Below are positions 1 to 7,427 of a stretch of DNA of 64,000 bases, one piece after another. The notes below the pieces were generated by a model that was not told the origin of the DNA, searched no databases, and saw nothing but the letters and a program-made list of their open reading frames with translations. Numbering within the stretch: the first letter of the stretch is position 1; every line of letters starts with the position of its first letter. The DNA is from CAZNGF01 sp964572855 (GTDB taxonomy: Bacteria; Bipolaricaulota; Bipolaricaulia; RBG-16-55-9; JAJCYT01): contig CAZNGF010000004.1 in the NCBI GenBank assembly GCA_964572855.1, positions 11,571-75,570 on the forward strand. Reading direction: 5' to 3'. Position numbers and translations under genes: made by a program.

Positions 1-2
1 AG

Positions 3-377
3 ACGGGCGTCGTGGTCGAACAGGCCAGCGTCGCGCTGCGCGACAACCGCTTCGTCGACAACCGCAACGGGGTCGACGCCTTCGGGTTCAACTTCGATTT
101 GTGGGAGGTCGAGGCCGAATTTCACTTCGAGCGCAACCGGGTCGAGGGCAACGTCATCGGCGTGCATCTGGGCGAGCGGGCCGAGGCCGAGCTGGTCGAA
201 AACGAGATTCTAGACAACCTCCACTACGGCGTCGCCCTGACGCTGGAGGCCTGCTTTGGCTCCGTCCCCAGCCGTTTTGCCGGGGCCGTCAGCGGCCGGG
301 ACAATCGGGCCAGCGGGAACTGGCGCGGCGACTTCTGCCCTCCCGATTACCCCCTTCCCGAGGGGTTCTTCCGTTAG
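3..377 (+). CDS. C-terminal part of a right-handed beta-helix protein (partial)
   Basis: The frame is open through the left edge, so the 5' part lies outside the window. The visible 124 residues have short imperfect repeats of the type seen in parallel beta-helix (NosD-like or pectate-lyase-like) proteins: recurring NRFVDN, NRVEGN and NEILDN units about 23-30 residues apart, each an asparagine-rich turn after a hydrophobic strand. The gene ends at a TAG and is followed by an exported cupredoxin on the same strand. I infer an exported surface or periplasmic beta-helix protein. No catalytic residues can be assigned from this fragment. Confidence 0.6.
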   Translation, partial: TGVVVEQASVALRDNRFVDNRNGVDAFGFNFDLWEVEAEFHFERNRVEGNVIGVHLGERAEAELVENEILDNLHYGVALTLEACFGSVPSRFAGAVSGRDNRASGNWRGDFCPPDYPLPEGFFR

Positions 378-514
378 CAACCGTAGGGATCCAATTCAAT
401 GGACCCGTCAGGGCGCGTTGTGCCTATGCTCGCAAACCCTGTCCGCGTTCAAGCTTGCGCGTTATGATGGAACGAGAGTCCAAGGTTTTTGGAAATTCCC
501 AAAGGAGGTTTTCG

Positions 515-1123
515 ATGAAAACCCTGCACGCGGCGTTCGCCGCGCTGGCCGCGCTCTTGTTGCTGGCCGCGCCCGCCCAAGCCCACACCGGTCACGGGGG
601 CGTCCCGATTCCCTTTCGCGTGGTCCAGTCAACCCAGCCCGCCCAAGAGCAGGTCGTGGACGTGAGCCTCTTCGAGTGGGGCCTGACCCCGAGCGTCGTC
701 GAGGTGGACGCCGGGACCGTGCGCTTTGTGGCCGCCAACGACGGCGCGGTGGGCCACGCCTTCAAGATCACCGGGAACGGCGTGGAGGCCGAGACCGAGG
801 TGTTCCCGGCCGGCGAGGTCCGGGCGCTGACCGTCGAGTTGGCGCCGGGCGAATACGACCTTTGGTGCCCGGTGCCGGGCCACCGGGGCCTGGGGATGGA
901 AGCCGGCTTCCGGGCTCTGGCGGGCGAGGCGCCCGAGCCGGGGCTCAGCATCGAGCGCGCCCTGGACGCAAACGACAACGCGCGGCTCGACGACGCCGAG
1001 ATCGTGCGGGCCGTCGAGCTCTGGATCGCCGGCGAGCCCGTCCCGGGCGCGGCGGCCGTGATCTCGGACGAGACCATGCTCGCCCTGATCCGGCTCTGGG
1101 CCACCGGGGGACCAATCGCTTAG
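515..1123 (+). CDS. exported cupredoxin with C-terminal EF-hand/dockerin-like tail
   Basis: 202 residues. The ATG start has an AAAGGAGG site 7 bases upstream. Residues 1-23 form a Sec signal peptide ending AQA, followed by a short His/Gly segment. The cupredoxin fold spans about 45-135 and shows a full type 1 copper set: H81, then C118, H123 and M128 in a C-x4-H-x4-M loop. This suggests a blue-copper electron carrier outside the cytoplasmic membrane. Residues 148-202 form a separate module with an EF-hand-like DANDNARLDDAE loop followed by LW and VPG motifs. The same module recurs in the sugar dehydrogenase at 48233. It may bind calcium or serve in attachment; that is inference. Confidence 0.85.
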   Translation: MKTLHAAFAALAALLLLAAPAQAHTGHGGVPIPFRVVQSTQPAQEQVVDVSLFEWGLTPSVVEVDAGTVRFVAANDGAVGHAFKITGNGVEAETEVFPAGEVRALTVELAPGEYDLWCPVPGHRGLGMEAGFRALAGEAPEPGLSIERALDANDNARLDDAEIVRAVELWIAGEPVPGAAAVISDETMLALIRLWATGGPIA

Positions 1124-1182
1124 CATATCTTTAACTCTAAAAGAAAGTAAATGAGCGAACTTTTAGCTCGGGTTGGTTTGTC

Positions 1183-1211
1183 TTGAACGGGTGTGGATAT
1201 TGTGATATGAT
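1183..1211 (+). promoter_or_regulatory. sigma70-like promoter of hpf
   Basis: TTGAAC (1183-1188), 17-bp spacer, TATGAT (1206-1211). The hpf ATG starts only 10 bases after the -10 box, so the transcript would have almost no leader. Confidence 0.6.
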
Positions 1212-1220
1212 GCGGAAGCC

Positions 1221-1784
1221 ATGAAAATTCGAGTATCCGAACGACATATCAAATTGCGACCCGCGGTGCGGCAGAGTTTGATCGAGAAGCTGGAGGGGCT
1301 CGAGCGCTACCTCGACCGCATCATCAGCATCGAGGCCGTGGTCGAGGGCGAGAAGGAGCACTTCGTCGTGCGGCTGGTGGCGCACATGGTGCGCAAGAAG
1401 ATCGCCAAGGCCGAGTCGCAGTCGGACGACGTGTTCCTGGCCATCAACGACGCGGTCGACAGCCTCAAGACCCAGCTCAGCAAGTTCAAGGAGCAGTTGA
1501 AGGACCATCGCGTCCCCTCCAACGCGGCGGTGCCGGGCAAGGAAGCGCCGCAGTCCCTGAGCCAGGTGGCGCCGGGGACGTCGGCGGACGGCTCGTCGGG
1601 GCGTCCGGCCATGACGCGGACCGAGGTCTACATCCGCAAGCCCATGACCGTGGACGAGGCCCTGATCCAGTTGGAGGATTACAACCGCGATCTGTACATG
1701 TTCGAGGATTCGGAAGGTGGGGGGCTGCGCATTCTCTTCCGTCACCCGGACGGCCAACTCGAGCTCATCGACCCTAAATTCTAG
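1221..1784 (+). CDS. hpf: ribosome hibernation promoting factor, long form
   Basis: 187 residues, the size of long HPF. Residues 1 to about 100 form the S30AE/RaiA domain that binds the 30S decoding centre and blocks mRNA and tRNA. A linker rich in Pro, Ser and Gly follows. The C-terminal domain (about 130-187, containing VYIRKPMTVDEA and the end motif LELIDPKF) is the dimerisation domain that pairs two 70S ribosomes into 100S particles. The family role is ribosome storage in stationary phase. A consensus promoter sits right against the ATG and a GGAAG lies in the short leader. Its stop is 17 bases before the next gene, so co-transcription is likely. Confidence 0.93.
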   Translation: MKIRVSERHIKLRPAVRQSLIEKLEGLERYLDRIISIEAVVEGEKEHFVVRLVAHMVRKKIAKAESQSDDVFLAINDAVDSLKTQLSKFKEQLKDHRVPSNAAVPGKEAPQSLSQVAPGTSADGSSGRPAMTRTEVYIRKPMTVDEALIQLEDYNRDLYMFEDSEGGGLRILFRHPDGQLELIDPKF

Positions 1785-1801
1785 CTCCCGGAGGCGCGGC
1801 C

Positions 1802-2827
1802 ATGGTCAGGGCAGTCTCCTTGTTCTCCGGCAGTTTGGCCAGCGTGTTGGCGACGCGGCTGGTGATGGACGCGCCCGGCGTGGACGAGGTGCGCCTGCTC
1901 CACTTCCGCTCCCCCTTCTTCCGCCACTTCAACGAGAGCAAGTCCCTGGCCCGCCAGCTCTGGCTCCCGCCCGTCCACAGCCAGAGCATCAAGAACGACT
2001 CGCGCGAGCTCACCAACATGAACGGCGCCTACAGCCTGAAGAACTGCTGCATGGGCTGCCGGGGCCTGATGTTGCGGCGCGGCCTGCGTTACATGCGCCG
2101 GGTCGGGGCCGATTTTCTCGTGACCGGTGAGGTGCTGGGGACGCGCGGCCTCGGACGGGCCGAGCTTGCGGCGCTTGATGCGCCGCTCAAGGACGCCGAC
2201 CGGGTGTTGCGTTCGCTGTCCGCGGGCCTGCTGGCCCCCACCCTGCCGCAGCGCGAGGGCTGGGTGCCTCCCGAGCAGGTGCGCGCCTTCACGGCCGACA
2301 CGCCCGAAGAAACCCTGCTGGCGCTGGCCCGCGAGCTGGACGTCGACAGGGCTGAGACCTATCCAGCCGGGCAGCGCTGCCGGCTCACGGGCGCGCGCTT
2401 CGGCAATCGGCTCGAGGACCTGATGCGCGAGCAGACGTTTTCGATGAACTCGCTGGAGCTGCTGGAGTTCCAGCACTACTACAAGCGGCCCCCCGACGTC
2501 AAGATCGTGCTCAGCTGCGAGGAGGAGGAGAAGCGCCGGCTGCAGAACTTCTTCCTGCCCAGCGACATCCGCCTCTACGTCCCGCTCTCCGACGCGCCGC
2601 TCGCGCTCATCCGCGCCCACTGGGACGACAAGAACGACCGCGAGATCACCGAGATCGTCGAGCTGGCCGCCCGCATCGCCGGGATGCACGCCCACGGCAA
2701 CGGGCGCCGCTCGCGCCAGGTGCAGGCGCATTACCGCTTCGAGCGCGAGGAGGAGACCCGCCGCATCCAGGTGACCCCGTTCGACTCGGAACAGGAGTTG
2801 GAGCCGCATTGCCTGCGTCTGGACTGA
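1802..2827 (+). CDS. PP-loop tRNA-thiolation-like protein (TrmU/ThiI-like with NFACT-R type tail)
   Basis: 341 residues. The N-terminal half looks like the PP-loop ATPase domain of tRNA thiouridylases. The usual SGGxDS nucleotide loop reads SGSLASVLA near residue 8, losing the second Gly and the Asp. A CCMGC motif near residue 80 and the TGEVLG and RPLSA-like stretches match the TrmU/ThiI-like family common in thermophiles. The C-terminal third (about 200-341) resembles an NFACT-R-like RNA-binding domain. The likely role is tRNA sulfur modification, but the altered loop puts ATP chemistry in doubt. It lies between hpf and a helicase with gaps of 17 and 13 bases, so the three may form an operon. 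Confidence 0.7.
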   Translation: MVRAVSLFSGSLASVLATRLVMDAPGVDEVRLLHFRSPFFRHFNESKSLARQLWLPPVHSQSIKNDSRELTNMNGAYSLKNCCMGCRGLMLRRGLRYMRRVGADFLVTGEVLGTRGLGRAELAALDAPLKDADRVLRSLSAGLLAPTLPQREGWVPPEQVRAFTADTPEETLLALARELDVDRAETYPAGQRCRLTGARFGNRLEDLMREQTFSMNSLELLEFQHYYKRPPDVKIVLSCEEEEKRRLQNFFLPSDIRLYVPLSDAPLALIRAHWDDKNDREITEIVELAARIAGMHAHGNGRRSRQVQAHYRFEREEETRRIQVTPFDSEQELEPHCLRLD

Positions 2828-2840
2828 GCACGGGGGCGCC

Positions 2841-4823
2841 GTGACGCGCGCCGTTCACCCGCTCTTGGCCGGCCTCAACCCCGTGCAGCGCGAGGCCGTG
2901 GAGCACGTTGAGGGCCCGCTGCTCATCTTCGCGGGCGCGGGCAGCGGCAAGACCCGCGTCATCACGCACCGCATCGCCTACCTGATGGGCCATCACGGCG
3001 TGCCCGCGCGCGAGATCCTGGGGGTGACCTTCACCAACAAGGCCGCCGGCGAGATGCTCGAGCGCATCGGCGCGCTCGTCGGCCCGGGCGAGACGCCCTG
3101 GATCCGGACCTTCCACGCCACCTGCGCGCGCTGGCTGCGCGACGACATCGACAAGCTCTCGCCGCACTACGACGGGCGCTTCACGATCCTGGACGCGGCC
3201 GAGTCGCGCGCGCTGCTGACCGGGGTGCTCAAGGAGCTCGACGTCCCCAGCGACGAGTTCAAGCCCGCCGTGCTGGCCTCCCTCATCGACCGGGCCAAGG
3301 ACCACCTGGTCGGGCCTGAAACGTTCTCCGCGGCCTACGCCGACGCGCTCGATTCCTACGTGCTCGAGGTCGTCTCAAGCGCCTACAAGCGTTACCAGCG
3401 CAAGCTCGAGCGGGGCAACTGCCTGGACTTCGCCGACCTGATCCGCCTGACCGTGGGGCTGTTCGAGGCGTTTCCGGAGGTGCTCGACCGCTACCGGCGG
3501 CGCTACCGCTTCATGCTGGTGGACGAGTACCAGGACACCAACGTGGCCCAGTACGTCTTCACGCGCCTGCTGGCCGGCGAACACCAGAACCTGTGCGCCG
3601 TGGGCGACGACGACCAGGCCATCTTCACCTGGCGCGGGGCCGACCCCGGCAACCTGTTCAGCCTGGAGCGGGACTTCCCCGGCATCAAGGTGGTCACGCT
3701 CGGGAAGAACTACCGCTGCGGCGGGCACATCCTGCACGCGGCCAGCGGCGTGATCCTGCACAACAGCCGGCGCAAGGACAAGCAGCTCGAGGCCGCGCGC
3801 GACCGGGGCGAGCCCGTGCGCTGGTACGCGGCCGGCACGCAGGAGGACGAGGCCAACTTCGTCTGCAGCACGATCGACCGGCTGCACCACGAGCGCGGCG
3901 TCCCGCTCAAGGGCGTGGCCGTGCTCTACCGCGTCAACACGCTCTCGCGCGCGCTGGAGGACGCGCTCATCCGCTGGCGCCTCCCCTACGAGGTCGTGCG
4001 CGGCCTGCGCTTCTACGAGCGGCTCGAGGTCAAGGACCTGATGGCCTACCTCAAGCTCGCCGTCAACCCGCACGACGAGGCCAGCCTGCTACGCGTGATC
4101 AACCGCCCGCGGCGCGGGATCGGGGCCAAGACGCTGGCCGCCGTCCAGGCCGCCTCGCGCGCCGCGGGCGGTTCGCTCTGGGATGCGCTCTACCGGGTTA
4201 CGGCCGACCCCGGCGGCGCGGGCCTGGGCGCGGGGGCCGCCAAGAAACTGCAGGGCTTTCTGGACCTGATGGAGGGCCTGCGGGCGCGGGCGGGGCACGA
4301 GCCCCCCAGCGCCGTGGCGCGCGCGACGTTGCGCGAGACCGACTACGTCGGCGAGCTCGAGCGCAGCGACCCGGCGGCCGAGGAGCGCGCCGGCAACCTG
4401 CAGGAGCTGATCGGCCAACTGGAGTCCTACGAGGCCGCGGGCGGGTCGGACTTGTTGGGTTTCCTGGAGGAGACCGCGCTGGTTTCGGACGCCGACCACT
4501 ACGACGGCGAGCAGGACCGCGTTGCGCTGCTCACGCTGCACGCGGCCAAGGGTCTGGAGTTCGACGTCGTGTTCATCGTCGGCGTGGAGGAGAACCTGTT
4601 GCCCCACAGCCGCGCGGTGCGTGAGGGCTCGCTGGAGGAGGAGCGCCGGCTCTGCTACGTCGGGATGACGCGCGCCAAGGAGCGCTTGTACCTCACCTGG
4701 GCCACCCAGCGCCTGCTCTACGGCTCGAGCCAGTTCAACCCGCCCTCGCGCTTCCTCTGGGAGATCCCCGGCGAAGACCTGGACGCCCAGCTGCCCGCCC
4801 CGCCCCGCACGCCGGCCTGGTAA
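2841..4823 (+). CDS. UvrD/PcrA/Rep-family superfamily 1 DNA helicase
   Basis: 660 residues from a GTG start 13 bases after the previous gene. Conserved SF1A motifs appear in order: Walker A AGAGSGKT (31-38), the TFTNKAA motif Ia, LVDEYQDTN (motif II), GDDDQAIFTWRGA (motif III), NYRCG, LLTLHAAKGLEFD (motif V) and CYVGMTRAKERLYL (motif VI). It is a 3'-5' ATP-driven helicase acting in repair or replication restart. The family is usually 650-750 residues, so this one is compact and ends soon after motif VI, without the longer PcrA C-terminal tail. I cannot tell UvrD, PcrA and Rep apart from sequence alone. Confidence 0.92.
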   Translation: MTRAVHPLLAGLNPVQREAVEHVEGPLLIFAGAGSGKTRVITHRIAYLMGHHGVPAREILGVTFTNKAAGEMLERIGALVGPGETPWIRTFHATCARWLRDDIDKLSPHYDGRFTILDAAESRALLTGVLKELDVPSDEFKPAVLASLIDRAKDHLVGPETFSAAYADALDSYVLEVVSSAYKRYQRKLERGNCLDFADLIRLTVGLFEAFPEVLDRYRRRYRFMLVDEYQDTNVAQYVFTRLLAGEHQNLCAVGDDDQAIFTWRGADPGNLFSLERDFPGIKVVTLGKNYRCGGHILHAASGVILHNSRRKDKQLEAARDRGEPVRWYAAGTQEDEANFVCSTIDRLHHERGVPLKGVAVLYRVNTLSRALEDALIRWRLPYEVVRGLRFYERLEVKDLMAYLKLAVNPHDEASLLRVINRPRRGIGAKTLAAVQAASRAAGGSLWDALYRVTADPGGAGLGAGAAKKLQGFLDLMEGLRARAGHEPPSAVARATLRETDYVGELERSDPAAEERAGNLQELIGQLESYEAAGGSDLLGFLEETALVSDADHYDGEQDRVALLTLHAAKGLEFDVVFIVGVEENLLPHSRAVREGSLEEERRLCYVGMTRAKERLYLTWATQRLLYGSSQFNPPSRFLWEIPGEDLDAQLPAPPRTPAW

Positions 4824-4922
4824 GCGGCGCGCGGCCCTACCGGTCCGGGGAAAACCACGAAGGCAAACCTCAAAAGCGCCCATCGCCCGCCAGTCGGACC
4901 GCTTTCGTTCCGGCGCCCGCCC

Positions 4923-4951
4923 TTGACGCGGGGGCCGAAACGGTCTATGCT
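4923..4951 (+). promoter_or_regulatory. sigma70-like promoter of the arsR-type gene
   Basis: TTGACG (4923-4928), 17-bp spacer, TATGCT (4946-4951). An AT-rich stretch follows at 4956-4980, where an ArsR-type repressor could bind; no clean dyad is visible there. Confidence 0.65.
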
Positions 4952-4983
4952 AGGAGTGAAAATTTCTTCAATCAAAATGGCTT

Positions 4984-5358
4984 GTGAACGGGGGTTTGAT
5001 GCGTTCCAACGGTCAATCCGAACTCCGCTGCCTGGGACCGGCCATCACGCCCCGCCGCGTCGTCGAGCTTCAGGGGGCCCTGAGCGGCAACCGGGGCTTG
5101 CGCGACCTGCGCGAGGCGCTACACGCGCTCAGCGGTGCCATGCGGCTCAAGGTCGTCTACCTGCTGCACCGCGAGCCCGAGCTGTGCGTGTGCGATCTGG
5201 CCGACATTCTGGGGGAGTCGACCTCGGCCGTCTCGCACCAGCTGCGCGTGCTGCGCGAGCAGGATCTGGTCCGGACACGGCGCGACGGAAAGACGGTCTA
5301 CTACGCGCTCAACGAGCCCAACGTGCGCCGCTATCTCGACCTGGAGCGCGTGCGCTGA
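4984..5358 (+). CDS. ArsR/SmtB-family metal-responsive repressor
   Basis: 124 residues from a GTG, or 119 from the in-frame ATG at 4999. The winged helix-turn-helix spans about 45-115 and carries the alpha3 metal motif ELCVCDL (C68, C70) just before the recognition helix STSAVSHQLRVL. The C-x-C pair is the arsenite/cadmium/lead sensor site of ArsR and CadC relatives. It probably represses its own promoter and the MFS pump gene 105 bases downstream, releasing DNA when it binds metal. The N-terminal 20 residues precede the usual start of the fold and include another Cys (C16), which could complete a three-thiolate site. Confidence 0.88.
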   Translation: MNGGLMRSNGQSELRCLGPAITPRRVVELQGALSGNRGLRDLREALHALSGAMRLKVVYLLHREPELCVCDLADILGESTSAVSHQLRVLREQDLVRTRRDGKTVYYALNEPNVRRYLDLERVR

Positions 5359-5463
5359 GGCGGAGCGGGGACGTCCTTTCGTAAGGCGGCTGACGGAGCG
5401 GGCCGCGCTTGCGTTGGGCGGGGTCCGTGTGGCCGGCCACAAAGGGCCGGGCCGAAGCCCGAG

Positions 5464-6957
5464 TTGAGCGCCAGCCGTGCAATCCGACATGGGGGGCTGA
5501 TCGACATCGTCGAGCGCGTCAAGGGCATCCTGCACAACCCCTGGCTCGTCCTGTTTTCGGTGGGCCTGGGGTTGTTCATGGTCGTGATCGACATCACGAT
5601 CCTCAACATCGCCATGCCGGCCATCGCCGGCGAGCTGGACGCCTCGCTGCCGCAGGTGCAGTGGATCCTGATCGCATACACCTTGGCGCTCACGGGCTTG
5701 GTCCCCTTCTTCGGGCGCGTCAGCGACGTGCTGGGGCGCAAGCGATTGTTCGTGATCGGCGTGAGCGCCTTCGCCGCCGCCAGCCTGCTGGCCGCCTCTT
5801 CGCGCACCATCGGCTGGCTCATCGCCGCGCGCGTGCTGCAGGCCGGGGGCGGCGCGCTCATCACCAGCAACGTGCTGGCCATCATCACGGACACGTTCCC
5901 CAAGGGAAAGCGCGGCACGGCCATGGGCGTGCAGGCGATCCTCATCAGCGGCGGCGCGGCCGTGGGTCCGACGCTGGGCGGCCTGCTGGTCACGCGCTTC
6001 GGCTGGGAGGCCGTCTTCCTCATCAACGTGCCCATCGCGCTGGTCGCGGCGCTGCTGGCCACGGTCACGCTGCCCCCGCTGCGGAGCCACCGCACGCTCG
6101 AGCCGCTCGACTGGCTCGGGGCGGGGCTGCTGTTCGCCGGCTCGAGCGCGCTGCTGCTCGGGGTGACCAAGGCGCCGGACTGGGGCTGGGGCTCGCCCGC
6201 CGTGTGGAGCCTGATTCCCGCGGGCATTGGCCTGCTCGGCCTGTTCGTGTGGCGCGAGCGGCGCGCGCCCTACCCGCTGATCGACCTCTCGCTCTTCCGC
6301 ATCCGCGCGTTCACGGCCGGACAGACTGCGGGTGCGTTCGCCACGATCGCCATGGCCACGGTCATGCTGCTCATGCCGTTCTACTGGCAGGGCGTGCGCG
6401 GCTTTTCGGCCCAGACGACGGGCCTGTTCATGCTCCCGCTCCCGCTGGCCTTCATGGTCGTGGCGCCGCTGTCGGGGCGCTTGTCCGACCGGGTGGGCGC
6501 GCGCGGGATCGCCTCGAGCGGGCTGGGACTGGTCATGCTCGCGCTGTTGGCGTTTTCCGGGATCACGGCCACTTCCCCGGTGCCCGACGTGCTCTGGCGG
6601 CTCCTGTTGCTGGGCGTGGGGATGGGCATGTTTATCGCGCCCAACAACAACGCGGTCATGTCCGCCGCGCCCGACGACAAGCGGGGCGTGGCCTCGGGGC
6701 TGCTGGGGATGTTTCGTTACACGGGCCAGAGCCTGGGCGTGGCCTTCGGCGGCACGGTGTTCGCGCTGTTCGCCTCGGGCGGTGGCGCGGGCGCGATCCC
6801 GTTGCCCGTGCCCGAACGCCTGGCCGCCTCAGTCAGCGACGCCGAACCCGCCGCGACCGCGGCCTTCATCCACGGCCTGCACGCCGCCGCGCTCGGCGCC
6901 ATCCCGCTGGCCGCCGTGGGCGTGGCGCTCTCGCTGCTGCGGGGCAAGGGACGCTAG
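5464..6957 (+). CDS. MFS drug/proton antiporter, DHA2 (EmrB/QacA) family
   Basis: 497 residues with about 14 hydrophobic segments, the size and topology of the DHA2 family. The MFS motif A appears as GRVSDVLGRKRL near residue 85, and the antiporter motif C region as ISGGAAVGPTLGG near 165. The start is given as TTG at 5464; no strong ribosome site is visible, so a start a few codons later is possible. It should export drugs or other toxic small molecules using the proton gradient. It follows the ArsR-type gene on the same strand and is the likely regulated target. Confidence 0.82.
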   Translation: MSASRAIRHGGLIDIVERVKGILHNPWLVLFSVGLGLFMVVIDITILNIAMPAIAGELDASLPQVQWILIAYTLALTGLVPFFGRVSDVLGRKRLFVIGVSAFAAASLLAASSRTIGWLIAARVLQAGGGALITSNVLAIITDTFPKGKRGTAMGVQAILISGGAAVGPTLGGLLVTRFGWEAVFLINVPIALVAALLATVTLPPLRSHRTLEPLDWLGAGLLFAGSSALLLGVTKAPDWGWGSPAVWSLIPAGIGLLGLFVWRERRAPYPLIDLSLFRIRAFTAGQTAGAFATIAMATVMLLMPFYWQGVRGFSAQTTGLFMLPLPLAFMVVAPLSGRLSDRVGARGIASSGLGLVMLALLAFSGITATSPVPDVLWRLLLLGVGMGMFIAPNNNAVMSAAPDDKRGVASGLLGMFRYTGQSLGVAFGGTVFALFASGGGAGAIPLPVPERLAASVSDAEPAATAAFIHGLHAAALGAIPLAAVGVALSLLRGKGR

Positions 6958-7010
6958 CGCCCCGCCGACGCGCCAGCGGGCGTCAAAGTTCATGTGAAGG
7001 CTTTTTCAGT

Positions 7011-7288
7011 TCACGGCTGCTGCGCGACCGCCTCGTCCAGCAAGCGGCCGATCAGGTCGAAGGCCGCGTCCAGGTCGATCTGCTGTTCGCGCGTTCCCTC
7101 CGGCCCGGAGGCGCGGAAGCGCACGATGCCTTCCCCGTCCAAGATCACCAGCGTCGGATACAGCGTGTCGAGCTCCCAGGTGGACGCCCACGGCCGGGCC
7201 GTCCTCGGCGATCCCGAGCCGGCCCAGCGTCGGAGAGCAGGGCCAGCACGACCAGAAGCGAGAGCGCGGACAGCTGTCGGGTGCGCAC
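7011..7288 (-). pseudogene. remnant of an exported TlpA/thioredoxin-like gene
   Basis: On the minus strand an AAGGAGG site precedes a GTG at 7288 encoding a good signal peptide (MRTRQLSALSLLVVLALL). That frame stops soon after. A different frame, ending at 7011, encodes a thioredoxin-fold C-terminus with YPTLVILDGEGIVRFRASG, the cis-Pro strand and following hairpin typical of TlpA proteins. The region that should carry the CxxC active site is missing. I read this as a gene with a large internal deletion that also shifted frame. It lies between two unrelated operons. Confidence 0.6.
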
Positions 7289-7427
7289 GACACCTCCTTG
7301 GTCGATCCAAAACGCTCGTGCATGCCACGTACCGGCCGGTCAGCGCGAAGGGGGCGATCCCCAGTGAAGCCGGAAAGGGGCGTGTCAAGGATGACCGAGG
7401 GCAGAAACTTTCATGATCCCGGTCCGG

